Made by a program: the position numbers and the translations under genes. Shown here piece after piece: positions 1-8,838 of a stretch of DNA of 15,082 nucleotides. Origin of the DNA: an uncultured Erysipelotrichaceae bacterium (GTDB lineage: Bacteria > Bacillota_I > Bacilli_A > Erysipelotrichales > Erysipelotrichaceae); NCBI GenBank assembly GCA_902782955.1, contig CACZPD010000024.1, forward strand, positions 1-15,082, written 5' to 3'. Position 1 is the first letter of the stretch, and each line of letters opens with the position of its first letter. The notes below the pieces were generated by a model. That model did no database searches and had not been told where the DNA came from. It saw only the letters and a program-made list of their open reading frames with translations.

Positions 1-12
1 AAGGAGGCATAT

Positions 13-1922
<1,910 letters not shown>

Positions 1923-1930
1923 TAAAAGGC

Positions 1931-1965
1931 AAAGAACTGTTTTACCCGAAACAGTTCTTTTTTTT
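1931..1965 (+). terminator. Rho-independent terminator of groESL
   Basis: A perfect 12-bp stem, AAAGAACTGTTT (1931-1942) with AAACAGTTCTTT (1949-1960), encloses a 6-base loop and runs into an unbroken T tract ending at 1965. It begins 8 bases after the groEL stop codon. Confidence 0.95.
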
Positions 1966-1974
1966 ACCTTCTTT

Positions 1975-1983
1975 TGATAGAAT
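1975..1983 (+). promoter_or_regulatory. Candidate extended -10 promoter for the gtrA cluster
   Basis: TGATAGAAT has the TGn extension followed by a -10 box with one mismatch to TATAAT. It lies just after the groEL terminator. The region 17 bases upstream falls in the terminator T tract and holds no good -35 box. The predicted start of transcription is only a few bases before the first ATG of the next gene at 1994. It is plausible because a strong terminator separates this cluster from groEL, but it is not proven. Confidence 0.45.
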
Positions 1984-1993
1984 TATTTACGTT

Positions 1994-2416
1994 ATGAAAA
2001 GAATGATTGAATTATTAAAAGAAAAGTTTATGAACCGCAGATTCCTGTCTTTCGGCTTAATAGGAGTTGTTAATACAATTCTTGCACAGCTGATTTACAT
2101 GCTGTTTGTCACACTTGGGGTACAGGTATCTGCGGCAAGTGTACTGGGTGATGTACTTTCAATGGCTTTTTCCTATGTAATGAATATGAGATTCACTTAT
2201 CACGAGAAAATGTCATGGAAATCAGCAGCTGCATTCCCGCTTTCCTATGTGCCCGGTATCACGATCAACGCCGCTGCGGTCTGGATCATCAGCGATATCC
2301 TGCACATGCCAAAACTGTGGGCGAAGGCGATCGCGCTGCCGTTTGCAGTGCCGATCAATTTTCTGTGCATGAATCTGATCGTGAAGAAGTTTTCTAAAAA
2401 GGAGAGTGCGAGATGA
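1994..2416 (+). CDS. GtrA-family small membrane protein
   Basis: This 140-residue integral membrane protein belongs to the GtrA-like family (GtrA/DPMS). These proteins are thought to flip or support polyprenyl-phosphate-linked sugars for envelope glycosylation. Four membrane spans are visible at about residues 18-41, 45-65, 78-101 and 107-131. The family-like N-terminal segment FLSFGLIGVVNT (17-28) and the aromatic/Asn motif near MNMRFTYH (63-70) are also present. No clear Shine-Dalgarno precedes the ATG at 1994; ATGs at 2003 and 2030 are alternatives, and either keeps all four spans. The stop codon overlaps the next start (ATGA at 2413), indicating translational coupling with the large membrane protein. 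The exact substrate is unknown. Confidence 0.85.
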   Translation: MKRMIELLKEKFMNRRFLSFGLIGVVNTILAQLIYMLFVTLGVQVSAASVLGDVLSMAFSYVMNMRFTYHEKMSWKSAAAFPLSYVPGITINAAAVWIISDILHMPKLWAKAIALPFAVPINFLCMNLIVKKFSKKESAR

Positions 2417-4002
2417 TTATTTCTGTGATCCTGGCGATCCTCATGATCCTTCTGACTGAAGGTATCGGAATATGGACGCTGGATCTTATGCATGTTGAAA
2501 GAGAAGGGTATTCTGCGCCGGTCGGCACGGCAATTTTGTTCTGCCTTCTTCAGCTCATCTATCTGCCTGCTCTTCTGCTGCACTGGAATATTCTTTACAT
2601 TAATATTGTTACGGCGGCGGTTCTTGTCTTATGTCTTTATTTCCCGGTCAAGCGAAGGAAAGATATCAGGGCATCATTGTTCCGCCGGGAAAGCATTTAT
2701 ATTCTGATCAGCGCGGCCCTGTTCATGTTCCTGCTGTCCAATTATGACATCAATGTGATCTCGAATTCCGATTTTGAACTGGCCAGAATGAACAGTCTGC
2801 TTGGCAGCAGGCATATATTCCTGGAGACTTTCCATCTGCAGGGATATACGCTGCTGGGAACTTTCTTCAACTGGGCGGATCTGAGCGGTGAATCTGTTAT
2901 GGCGGTATATATACTGGGCATTCTGATCCACTGTATTTCCGCAATGCTGTATATGAATATCATTGACAGTTTTTCGCTGCGGAACCCGTGGTTCAAATTC
3001 ACCATCGTTGTCGGCGCGCTGTTCTATCTGAATTTTTATTCATGGAAGATCGCCGGCGCTTTTCACGGCAGCAACTGGCGCATCGTGTTTATCGCTATGA
3101 TGCTGTTCTGCGCTTACCAGTGGATCAGAAAAGAAAACGAACAGATCAAATATCTTCTGCTGTTTTTCAGCGGTGCCGGTATGTTCTGTCATCCGTCATT
3201 CTCCATACTGTCTCTGGAGATTATCCTCTGTATAACAGTCTTCACATTCCATGAGGAGAAGATACGTTCGCTGTTTGATTTCACCACATTTATCATTCCG
3301 CATGTGATCTACTGTGCTTGTCTGTTCGGATACGGATATGCATGGGTGGGATGGCTGCTGATCGCCGCCTATACCGCTTTCTGCTTTATGAGATATAAGA
3401 AGAAGCCGCGCCGCATGCTTGTCCGGGCAGAAGATTTCCTGATCGAACATCACGCGAAGATCTTCCTGATCGCCATACCGGCCGCAGCTGTTGCCGTAAC
3501 TTTGTTCTTACAGCTGTTTTTTCCCGGACTGATCATTCCGTACAGCCGGTATCTGAAATTCTTTAATATCAAACCGGCCAAGATTTATCTGTTCCTGCAC
3601 AGTTCCGCGCTGGACATGATCCTGGATGTGATCCGCTGGTTAGGTTTTATCCTGCTTCTTACAATGGCAAAAGACAGGGAAAACAGGATGGTACGCTACC
3701 TGTACCTGTTAATGGCGGTATTCTTCCTGAATCCTCTGTGCATGGGCATCATCGCGAAGACGACCGGGACTGTAACATATGCCGGAGGGTTTGAGATCCT
3801 GTTCAATCCTTTCACAGACATCGCTATCTTTGTTGCGCTGTACCATGTTTTTGAATGGAAAACGCTTCTGCAGTGGGTGCTTGAGATCTCTCTCGTATTC
3901 GTTGCGCTTGCGGGACATATCGGTTCATTTATGCGGAAGCCGTTCGGGCTGTATACAGATCTTCTTCAGGATTCCGAAGTGGTAGTGGAGATGGAACAAT
4001 GA
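2413..4002 (+). CDS. Large polytopic membrane protein, possibly DUF6077 or GT-C-like
   Basis: This is a 529-residue hydrophobic protein with roughly 12-14 predicted membrane segments. Examples are at about 1-22, 37-56, 58-77, 94-109, 160-183, 194-212, 222-238, 245-279, 288-327, 347-370, 400-418, 427-447 and 487-505. The first larger non-membrane loop (about 110-158) carries acidic residues, Asp112 and Asp120 in NSDFELARMN. This is reminiscent of the loop that holds the catalytic acid in GT-C glycosyltransferases using lipid-phosphate sugars. The size and layout also recall the DUF6077 membrane family of Bacillota, but I cannot confirm that from memory. It overlaps gtrA by ATGA upstream and the phosphatase gene by ATGA downstream, so the three are almost certainly co-translated. 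A role in glycosyl transfer is inference from layout and neighbours. Confidence 0.7.
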   Translation: MIISVILAILMILLTEGIGIWTLDLMHVEREGYSAPVGTAILFCLLQLIYLPALLLHWNILYINIVTAAVLVLCLYFPVKRRKDIRASLFRRESIYILISAALFMFLLSNYDINVISNSDFELARMNSLLGSRHIFLETFHLQGYTLLGTFFNWADLSGESVMAVYILGILIHCISAMLYMNIIDSFSLRNPWFKFTIVVGALFYLNFYSWKIAGAFHGSNWRIVFIAMMLFCAYQWIRKENEQIKYLLLFFSGAGMFCHPSFSILSLEIILCITVFTFHEEKIRSLFDFTTFIIPHVIYCACLFGYGYAWVGWLLIAAYTAFCFMRYKKKPRRMLVRAEDFLIEHHAKIFLIAIPAAAVAVTLFLQLFFPGLIIPYSRYLKFFNIKPAKIYLFLHSSALDMILDVIRWLGFILLLTMAKDRENRMVRYLYLLMAVFFLNPLCMGIIAKTTGTVTYAGGFEILFNPFTDIAIFVALYHVFEWKTLLQWVLEISLVFVALAGHIGSFMRKPFGLYTDLLQDSEVVVEMEQ

Positions 4003-4571
4003 ATGTATTTGATTTTGACAACACTATATACCGGGGTGATTCCACATTCGGATTTGTGCGGTACTGCTACAGGCATTACCCGCGTACGCTCCGCAGCATT
4101 CCCAGGACAGCGTGGTACGGGATCCTTTACGGACTGAGGATCGTCCCGAAACTTACATTCAAGGAAAACCTGTTTCATATGTTTGTATATGTAGACGATA
4201 TGCAGGAAGCGGTGGAATCATTTACTGCTTCCCGTCTGGATCATATCAAGAAATGGTACCTTCAGATGCAGAAGCCTGATGATATGATTATTTCTGCTTC
4301 TCCGCAGTTCCTAATTCAGTCTTTTTGTGATAAAATTCATATCCGTACTGTGATAGCCAGCCCTGTCGATCCGAAAACCGGCAGGTATTACGGCCTGAAC
4401 TGTCACGGGAAGGAAAAGGTCAGAAAACTGGATGAATTATATCCGGGAACCGTAATAGACCGATTTTATTCCGATTCAAAATCGGATACACCTCTGGCCG
4501 AAAGAGCGGCAAGGGCATTTCTTGTGTCGGGAGACAGAATAACAGACTGGTTTCCCCTAAAAGACAAATAA
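3999..4571 (+). CDS. HAD-superfamily phosphatase (HAD-IB, SerB-like)
   Basis: This is a 190-residue soluble haloacid-dehalogenase-type phosphatase. Motif I is DFDNTI (residues 5-10), with nucleophile Asp5 and acid/base Asp7. The motif II Ser is in ISASP (98-102). A motif III Lys is likely Lys138 or Lys140 in HGKEK. Motif IV is YSDSKSDTP (157-165), with Asp159 and Asp163 as Mg ligands. A cap region of about 80 residues between motifs I and II fits the C1-capped HAD-IB group that includes phosphoserine phosphatase. The substrate cannot be read from sequence. Because the gene is ATGA-coupled to the upstream membrane protein and sits with gtrA and an LCP gene, a phospho-sugar or polyprenyl-linked phosphate is more likely than phosphoserine, but that is inference. 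Confidence 0.85.
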   Translation: MNVFDFDNTIYRGDSTFGFVRYCYRHYPRTLRSIPRTAWYGILYGLRIVPKLTFKENLFHMFVYVDDMQEAVESFTASRLDHIKKWYLQMQKPDDMIISASPQFLIQSFCDKIHIRTVIASPVDPKTGRYYGLNCHGKEKVRKLDELYPGTVIDRFYSDSKSDTPLAERAARAFLVSGDRITDWFPLKDK

Positions 4572-4595
4572 ACCGGATCAGTTCGGAGAATAAAC

Positions 4596-5342
4596 ATGGA
4601 CAGAAGAACGAAGATAAGAAGACAAAACAGAAGGATCAACAATCTGATGATCCTTGTATTGATGATCCTGACTGCTTTCAGCTCGGTTATGATCATCCTT
4701 TCCGCTTTTCTCAGTGCAGGCGCACAGGAAGGGGAAGGTGAAAAAGAAACCCTGGCTGTTGATAAAGACAGAAATCAGAACAAATATTATACGATCGGAA
4801 ACAATCCGACCGATCTGCAAAAGGAATACTTTACTGAATTGTCGGATGCGGTAGATTCCGGAGATAAGAAAAGTATTGCTGAAAATGTAGTAAAATCCTT
4901 TGTCGCTGATTATTTCACATGGTCTAACAAAGATGGGAACTATGAAGTAGGCGGGATGGAATATATGTTTGTTCCGGAAAGAGATAACTTTGCACTTTAT
5001 TCAAGATGGAACTTCTATGCGGATCTGGATAAAAACCTGAAACAGTACGGACGTGAAGCACTGATCCGGATCAGGGAAGTGAAGATCACCCAGACAGTTC
5101 CAGCAACATATGACTACACATATGAAAAAGAGATAGAAAATCTTACGGAAGGCGAAGAAGAACAGACTGAAGAAGCACAGACCGAAACGGTAACGGATAC
5201 ATATGCAGGATATCGCGTAACCGCTGAATGGACTTACGGCAATACAGAAATGAATACCGATGGCTTTATGACAAAAGGTGTTTTTACTGTAATAGAAAAT
5301 GAAGGAAGAATGGAAATCATCGCGATCCAGAAAGCAGAATAA
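4596..5342 (+). CDS. Single-pass membrane-anchored protein of unknown function
   Basis: I do not recognise a family for this 248-residue protein. A strongly basic N-terminus (residues 1-14) precedes one hydrophobic segment at about 17-41, giving an N-in, C-out topology. An acidic linker follows (44-60), then an outer domain with a helical part (about 72-106) and a probable beta-rich part (about 118-178 and 203-247). The two are split by a Glu/Thr-rich low-complexity stretch (179-201). The segment FVADYFTWSNKDG (102-114) vaguely recalls NTF2-like or TcpC-like extracellular domains, but this is weak. It lies 24 bases after the phosphatase gene and 23 bases before the LCP gene, so it is probably in the same operon and may be an accessory subunit of the LCP protein. 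Confidence 0.8.
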   Translation: MDRRTKIRRQNRRINNLMILVLMILTAFSSVMIILSAFLSAGAQEGEGEKETLAVDKDRNQNKYYTIGNNPTDLQKEYFTELSDAVDSGDKKSIAENVVKSFVADYFTWSNKDGNYEVGGMEYMFVPERDNFALYSRWNFYADLDKNLKQYGREALIRIREVKITQTVPATYDYTYEKEIENLTEGEEEQTEEAQTETVTDTYAGYRVTAEWTYGNTEMNTDGFMTKGVFTVIENEGRMEIIAIQKAE

Positions 5343-5365
5343 AAACCGGAACAGGAAGAGATATT

Positions 5366-7249
5366 ATGTCAGTTAAAAAGAATACACAAAGAAAAAGAAA
5401 ACTTAATCCGGCGCTGCTGAATATTATCCGGACAGAACTTACAGTACTTGTTAATTTTGCAATTATTTATATTGCGCTGAATCTGTCAAAATTTGCCAAT
5501 CTGAAAAAGGGTCTTTTTATACGTATTATTATTGCTATTCTAATATTTATTCTGATTCTCAACTTTGCGGTGTTTCTTTCTGTCCGCATACGAAAGAAAT
5601 GGACAAGAGTCCTCAGTACAATTCTTCTTGTCATTGCAATAGGAGGAAGCGGATTCAGCGCATATGCCCTTACAAAGGTTAATACGAATGTTGAAAAGAT
5701 GACGGAAACCACCAAGGTTGAAGATATCAACGCAAATGTTATTATTTATGCCAAATCTTCAGAACTGATCGTGAATGTGGAAGATCTCGAAGGAAAGAAT
5801 GTCGGAATTATTGCCGGAACCCATATCAGCGAGCTGACAAAAACCAAACTTCAGGAAATGGGCATCCATGTCACCTATACGGAATTCAGTGATTATGAAG
5901 CGCTGGGCACTGCTCTGGTAAATGAAATCGTTGATGCCATGGTATTCGGTAATAATTACCAGGCTGTTTTTGCGAATGAAGATTCACTCTGTGATTATGC
6001 AGATGATCTCAGTGTTCTGACAACCTTTACGGATACGACAACAATTACCAATGAGTCAGGGTCCGACAAGGATCTCACCAAAGAACCCTTCACCGTACTT
6101 CTGATCGGTGATTCTTCTGGTCTTTCCGATACGATCATGATCGTATCCATCAATCCAATCAGTATGCGTGCCACTATGACTTCCATTGCCCGTGATTCAT
6201 ATGTTCCGATCACCTGCTACGGCGGCGGATCTTCAAAGATCAACGCGTCCCATGCAGTAAGCGTAGACTGTCTGATTGATACGGTGGAAAACCTGACCGG
6301 TGTTGATATTGATTATTATTTTGAAGTGAATTTCCAGGGCGTCGTCGATGTTGTTGACGCACTCGGCGGCATCCGCGTAACCAATCATACAGATTTCCTC
6401 GGCCAGACATATACTGACAAAAAAGGATTTCACAGAGTTGAAATGCCAATGGGTGACAATGTGCTCTACAACGGTGAACAGGCACTTGCATGGGTGCGTG
6501 AACGTAAGAATTTCCCTGATGGTGACTTTGCCCGTCAGCGTCATCAGCAGGAATTTATCCGTACTGTCCTGCATGATGTTATGGAAACAAGGGATGTCAA
6601 TACATTCCTTAATCTGCTTGACGCGGCCGGATCAAATATCAAGACAAATCTGTCAATTGATCAGATCACCCAGTTCCTTACATATGTCATGAAGAAAACG
6701 GACCGGTATTACAACCAGGAATCCGTAGCAGATGTTTTCATGATCACGGGATGGAGAATTACCGGATACAGCGCAATGAAATATGATGCCGGACTGGATA
6801 TGGATCTGTACATATATCGTTTATGGAACAGTGCGATCCAGGCTTCCAAGGATCTGATCGACAGAAACCTGGGACTTGCGGATTTTGAACTGGACCACAA
6901 CGTCGAATGGGAAGTTGCTTCACTGTTCCAAGAACCGGTGATCACGAAAGATTTTTATTCAGAAGCAAAGGCGACTGACGAAAGAAAAGCTGACGTTGAT
7001 GCGAGGAATAATCAGAGTTCCGATTCCGGAAAAAAGGAGAAATCAGAATCCTCCTCTGAATCGTCTTCCGGTCAGAGCGAAGAGCAAAAACCGCAGGCAA
7101 CTGCAGAACCTGCTCCGGCGGAACCTACTGCAGAGCCTGCAGCTGAGCCGACACCAGAACCTCAGCAGGATCCGACCCCCACACCTTCCACTCCGGTACC
7201 ATCAACTGAACCGGCACCTGAACAGCCCGCTGAAGGAGAAGGACAATGA
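5366..7249 (+). CDS. LCP-family (LytR-CpsA-Psr) cell-wall protein with binding-protein-like domain
   Basis: LCP enzymes transfer lipid-linked glycopolymers to peptidoglycan on the outer face of the membrane. This 627-residue protein has a basic N-terminus, three membrane segments (about 24-41, 51-73, 82-103), and a periplasmic-binding-protein-like accessory domain (about 115-232, with NVEDLEGKNVGIIAGT). The LCP domain (about 241-405) follows, then a tail rich in Ser/Glu (550-575) and Pro/Glu/Ala/Thr (576-624). The layout resembles streptococcal CpsA (Wzg). LCP marks are Asp249, SD at 254-255, ARDSYV at 275-280, WVRERK at 376-381, and FARQRHQQ at 388-395 with Arg390, Arg392 and Gln394. Oddly, the loop between Asp249 and Ser254 is very short, the usual Arg of RSD is Leu253, and Pro of SIPRD is Ala275. 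AGGAAGAG precedes the ATG. Confidence 0.92.
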   Translation: MSVKKNTQRKRKLNPALLNIIRTELTVLVNFAIIYIALNLSKFANLKKGLFIRIIIAILIFILILNFAVFLSVRIRKKWTRVLSTILLVIAIGGSGFSAYALTKVNTNVEKMTETTKVEDINANVIIYAKSSELIVNVEDLEGKNVGIIAGTHISELTKTKLQEMGIHVTYTEFSDYEALGTALVNEIVDAMVFGNNYQAVFANEDSLCDYADDLSVLTTFTDTTTITNESGSDKDLTKEPFTVLLIGDSSGLSDTIMIVSINPISMRATMTSIARDSYVPITCYGGGSSKINASHAVSVDCLIDTVENLTGVDIDYYFEVNFQGVVDVVDALGGIRVTNHTDFLGQTYTDKKGFHRVEMPMGDNVLYNGEQALAWVRERKNFPDGDFARQRHQQEFIRTVLHDVMETRDVNTFLNLLDAAGSNIKTNLSIDQITQFLTYVMKKTDRYYNQESVADVFMITGWRITGYSAMKYDAGLDMDLYIYRLWNSAIQASKDLIDRNLGLADFELDHNVEWEVASLFQEPVITKDFYSEAKATDERKADVDARNNQSSDSGKKEKSESSSESSSGQSEEQKPQATAEPAPAEPTAEPAAEPTPEPQQDPTPTPSTPVPSTEPAPEQPAEGEGQ

Positions 7250-7268
7250 TTCCGCAATCTATGTACTA

Positions 7269-7291
7269 TGAAATCCGATTTCAGGTATAAT
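7269..7291 (+). promoter_or_regulatory. Candidate promoter of pduL with an adjoining dyad
   Basis: A consensus -10 box TATAAT lies at 7286-7291, 17 bases before the GGAGG of the next gene. The -35 region is weak. A perfect inverted repeat TGAAAT-CCG-ATTTCA (7269-7283) fills the spacer just upstream of the -10 box, where a regulator could bind. No terminator separates this from the preceding LCP gene. Confidence 0.55.
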
Positions 7292-7323
7292 AGAAATGTA
7301 TAACAATGGAGGAAATAATCATC

Positions 7324-7899
7324 ATGGAAAAGATTTTAGTTGAAGTTTCTGCCCGTCATATTCATTTATCAAGAAAAGATATGGATATTCTCTTCGGAGA
7401 AGGTTCTGAACTTCATCCAATCAAAGATCTCTCACAGCCTGGTCAGTTCGCTTCTGACGAAAAAGTCAAACTTGTCGGACCGAAGAGCGCAAGCAGTGTA
7501 CGTGTTCTTGGACCGCTGCGTAAGGAAACTCAGGTTGAACTCTCTCTGACGGATGCCAGAACGCTTGGTGTCAAAGCCATGATCCGTGAATCCGGTGATC
7601 TGGAAGGAACGACAGGCGGACTGAAGCTTGTCGGTCCCTGCGGTGAGATCGATCTTGAAAAGGGTGTCATCGCTGCAAAGCGTCATATCCATATGACACC
7701 GGCAGACGCTGCAGAATATGGCGTTGAAAATGGTCAGATCGTTGCTGTAAAAGTTGTAACTGACGGCCGTACAACTGTATTCGGAGATACTGTTATCCGT
7801 GTCAGTGAGTCTTATTCACTGGCAATGCATATCGATACGGATGAAGCAAACGCGGCAGGCATTGCAGGCACCGCGGCAGGCGAAATCGTCAATATCTGA
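7324..7899 (+). CDS. pduL: PduL-type phosphate acyltransferase (phosphotransacetylase)
   Basis: This enzyme exchanges the CoA of acetyl- or propionyl-CoA for phosphate, giving the acyl-phosphate that acetate/propionate kinase uses to make ATP. The 191-residue protein has the two PduL domains with zinc-binding His motifs ARHIHLS (residues 10-16, His12 and His14) and KRHIHMTP (119-126, His121 and His123). The C-terminal HIDTDEAN (169-176) is also typical. The start at 7324 is preferred over 7306 because the GGAGG at 7308-7312 would lie inside the longer frame. There is no N-terminal encapsulation helix and no microcompartment gene nearby, so a free cytosolic enzyme replacing Pta is likely. The gene is followed by a strong terminator and appears to be a single-gene unit. 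Confidence 0.92.
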   Translation: MEKILVEVSARHIHLSRKDMDILFGEGSELHPIKDLSQPGQFASDEKVKLVGPKSASSVRVLGPLRKETQVELSLTDARTLGVKAMIRESGDLEGTTGGLKLVGPCGEIDLEKGVIAAKRHIHMTPADAAEYGVENGQIVAVKVVTDGRTTVFGDTVIRVSESYSLAMHIDTDEANAAGIAGTAAGEIVNI

Positions 7900-7909
7900 T
7901 GACAGCGAG

Positions 7910-7939
7910 GAGAAAGCTTGACAGCTTTCTCTTTTTTTT
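7910..7939 (+). terminator. Rho-independent terminator of pduL
   Basis: A 9-bp stem GAGAAAGCT (7910-7918) with AGCTTTCTC (7923-7931), loop TGAC, is followed by eight T residues (7932-7939). It starts 10 bases after the pduL stop codon. Confidence 0.95.
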
Positions 7940-7957
7940 CGAAGTGGGCATAGCAGA

Positions 7958-7966
7958 TGATATAAT
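7958..7966 (+). promoter_or_regulatory. Extended -10 promoter for the epimerase-nagB unit
   Basis: TGATATAAT combines the TGn extension with a perfect TATAAT (7961-7966), placed just after the pduL terminator and 9 bases before the GGAGG of the epimerase gene. A weak -35-like TTCGAA is at 7938-7943, 17 bases upstream. Confidence 0.7.
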
Positions 7967-7987
7967 GAAAAAAACGGAGGAAATATC

Positions 7988-8815
7988 ATGGCTTCTTTTG
8001 AAATGAAAAATGATGCGGCGAAAGTTGTGATCGACGAGCATGCATCAGAGATTCACAGTTTTATCAATGCAGAGACAGGTCTCGAATATATGTGGCAGGG
8101 CGATCCGAAATTCTGGAAAGGGAGAAACCCGACACTGTTCCCGATGGTGGGGAGCACCTGGGATAAGATTCTGCATATTGACGGAAAAGAGTATAAGACC
8201 GGAAATCACGGTTTTACCCGCAACAGTGATTTCACATGCGTTTCCCATACAGATGATCAGATCGTCATGGAGCTGAAGGACAGCGAAAGCACGCTGGCGG
8301 AATATCCGTTTCATTTCTGCCTGCGCATCACATATACGCTGAAAGATAATACGCTGACAGTGCACTATGACATCAGGAATGAAAATGACAGGGTAATGCC
8401 TTTCAATTTCGGTCTTCATCCGGCATTCAACTGTCCGGTGGAACCCGGAAAGGCTTTTGAAGATTATTATCTTACACTTAATCAGCCTGAAACATTCTCA
8501 TGGAACGGGACAGTTCTTGAAAACGGCACAAGACTGGAACTGAACAGGGAGAAACTGGCTGAAACGATCATTATTGCGGATCCGAAGAGCACGGAATCCG
8601 CTCTGACAGACGGCAGCCATGGTGTTACGGTAGGCTTCAAGGGGTACCGCTGGCTTGCGTTCTGGTCACCGAATGCACCGTTTGTATGCATTGAGCCATG
8701 GTTCTCACATACAGATTTTGAAGAAGTAAAAGTACCGTTTGAGGAGAGAGAAGGAACACTCTTCCTTGAAGCGAACGGCACCTGGAGTGCTGAATACACG
8801 ATTACGGTCTGGTAG
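7988..8815 (+). CDS. Aldose 1-epimerase family protein (LacX-like)
   Basis: This 275-residue protein belongs to the galactose-mutarotase-like beta-sandwich superfamily, close in appearance to LacX/YeaD-type members that interconvert alpha and beta anomers of sugars or sugar phosphates. Visible markers are GRNPTLFPMVG (45-55, with a conserved Arg46), GNHGF (72-76, His74), GLHPAFNCP (142-150, His144 as probable catalytic base region), CIEPW (234-238, Glu236 as a candidate catalytic acid) and SHTDF (240-244). There is no signal peptide, so it acts in the cytoplasm. GGAGG lies 7 bases before the ATG. nagB follows 23 bases downstream, probably co-transcribed, which fits hexosamine or sugar-phosphate catabolism. 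The precise substrate is not readable. Confidence 0.88.
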   Translation: MASFEMKNDAAKVVIDEHASEIHSFINAETGLEYMWQGDPKFWKGRNPTLFPMVGSTWDKILHIDGKEYKTGNHGFTRNSDFTCVSHTDDQIVMELKDSESTLAEYPFHFCLRITYTLKDNTLTVHYDIRNENDRVMPFNFGLHPAFNCPVEPGKAFEDYYLTLNQPETFSWNGTVLENGTRLELNREKLAETIIIADPKSTESALTDGSHGVTVGFKGYRWLAFWSPNAPFVCIEPWFSHTDFEEVKVPFEEREGTLFLEANGTWSAEYTITVW

Positions 8816-8838
8816 AACCAGTTGCAGGGGGGGATACT

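Noticed and set aside
7306..7323. An upstream ATG for pduL adding six residues
   Set aside because: The GGAGG ribosome binding site at 7308-7312 would lie inside that extension, and the sequence before MEKILVEVSARH is not needed by the family.
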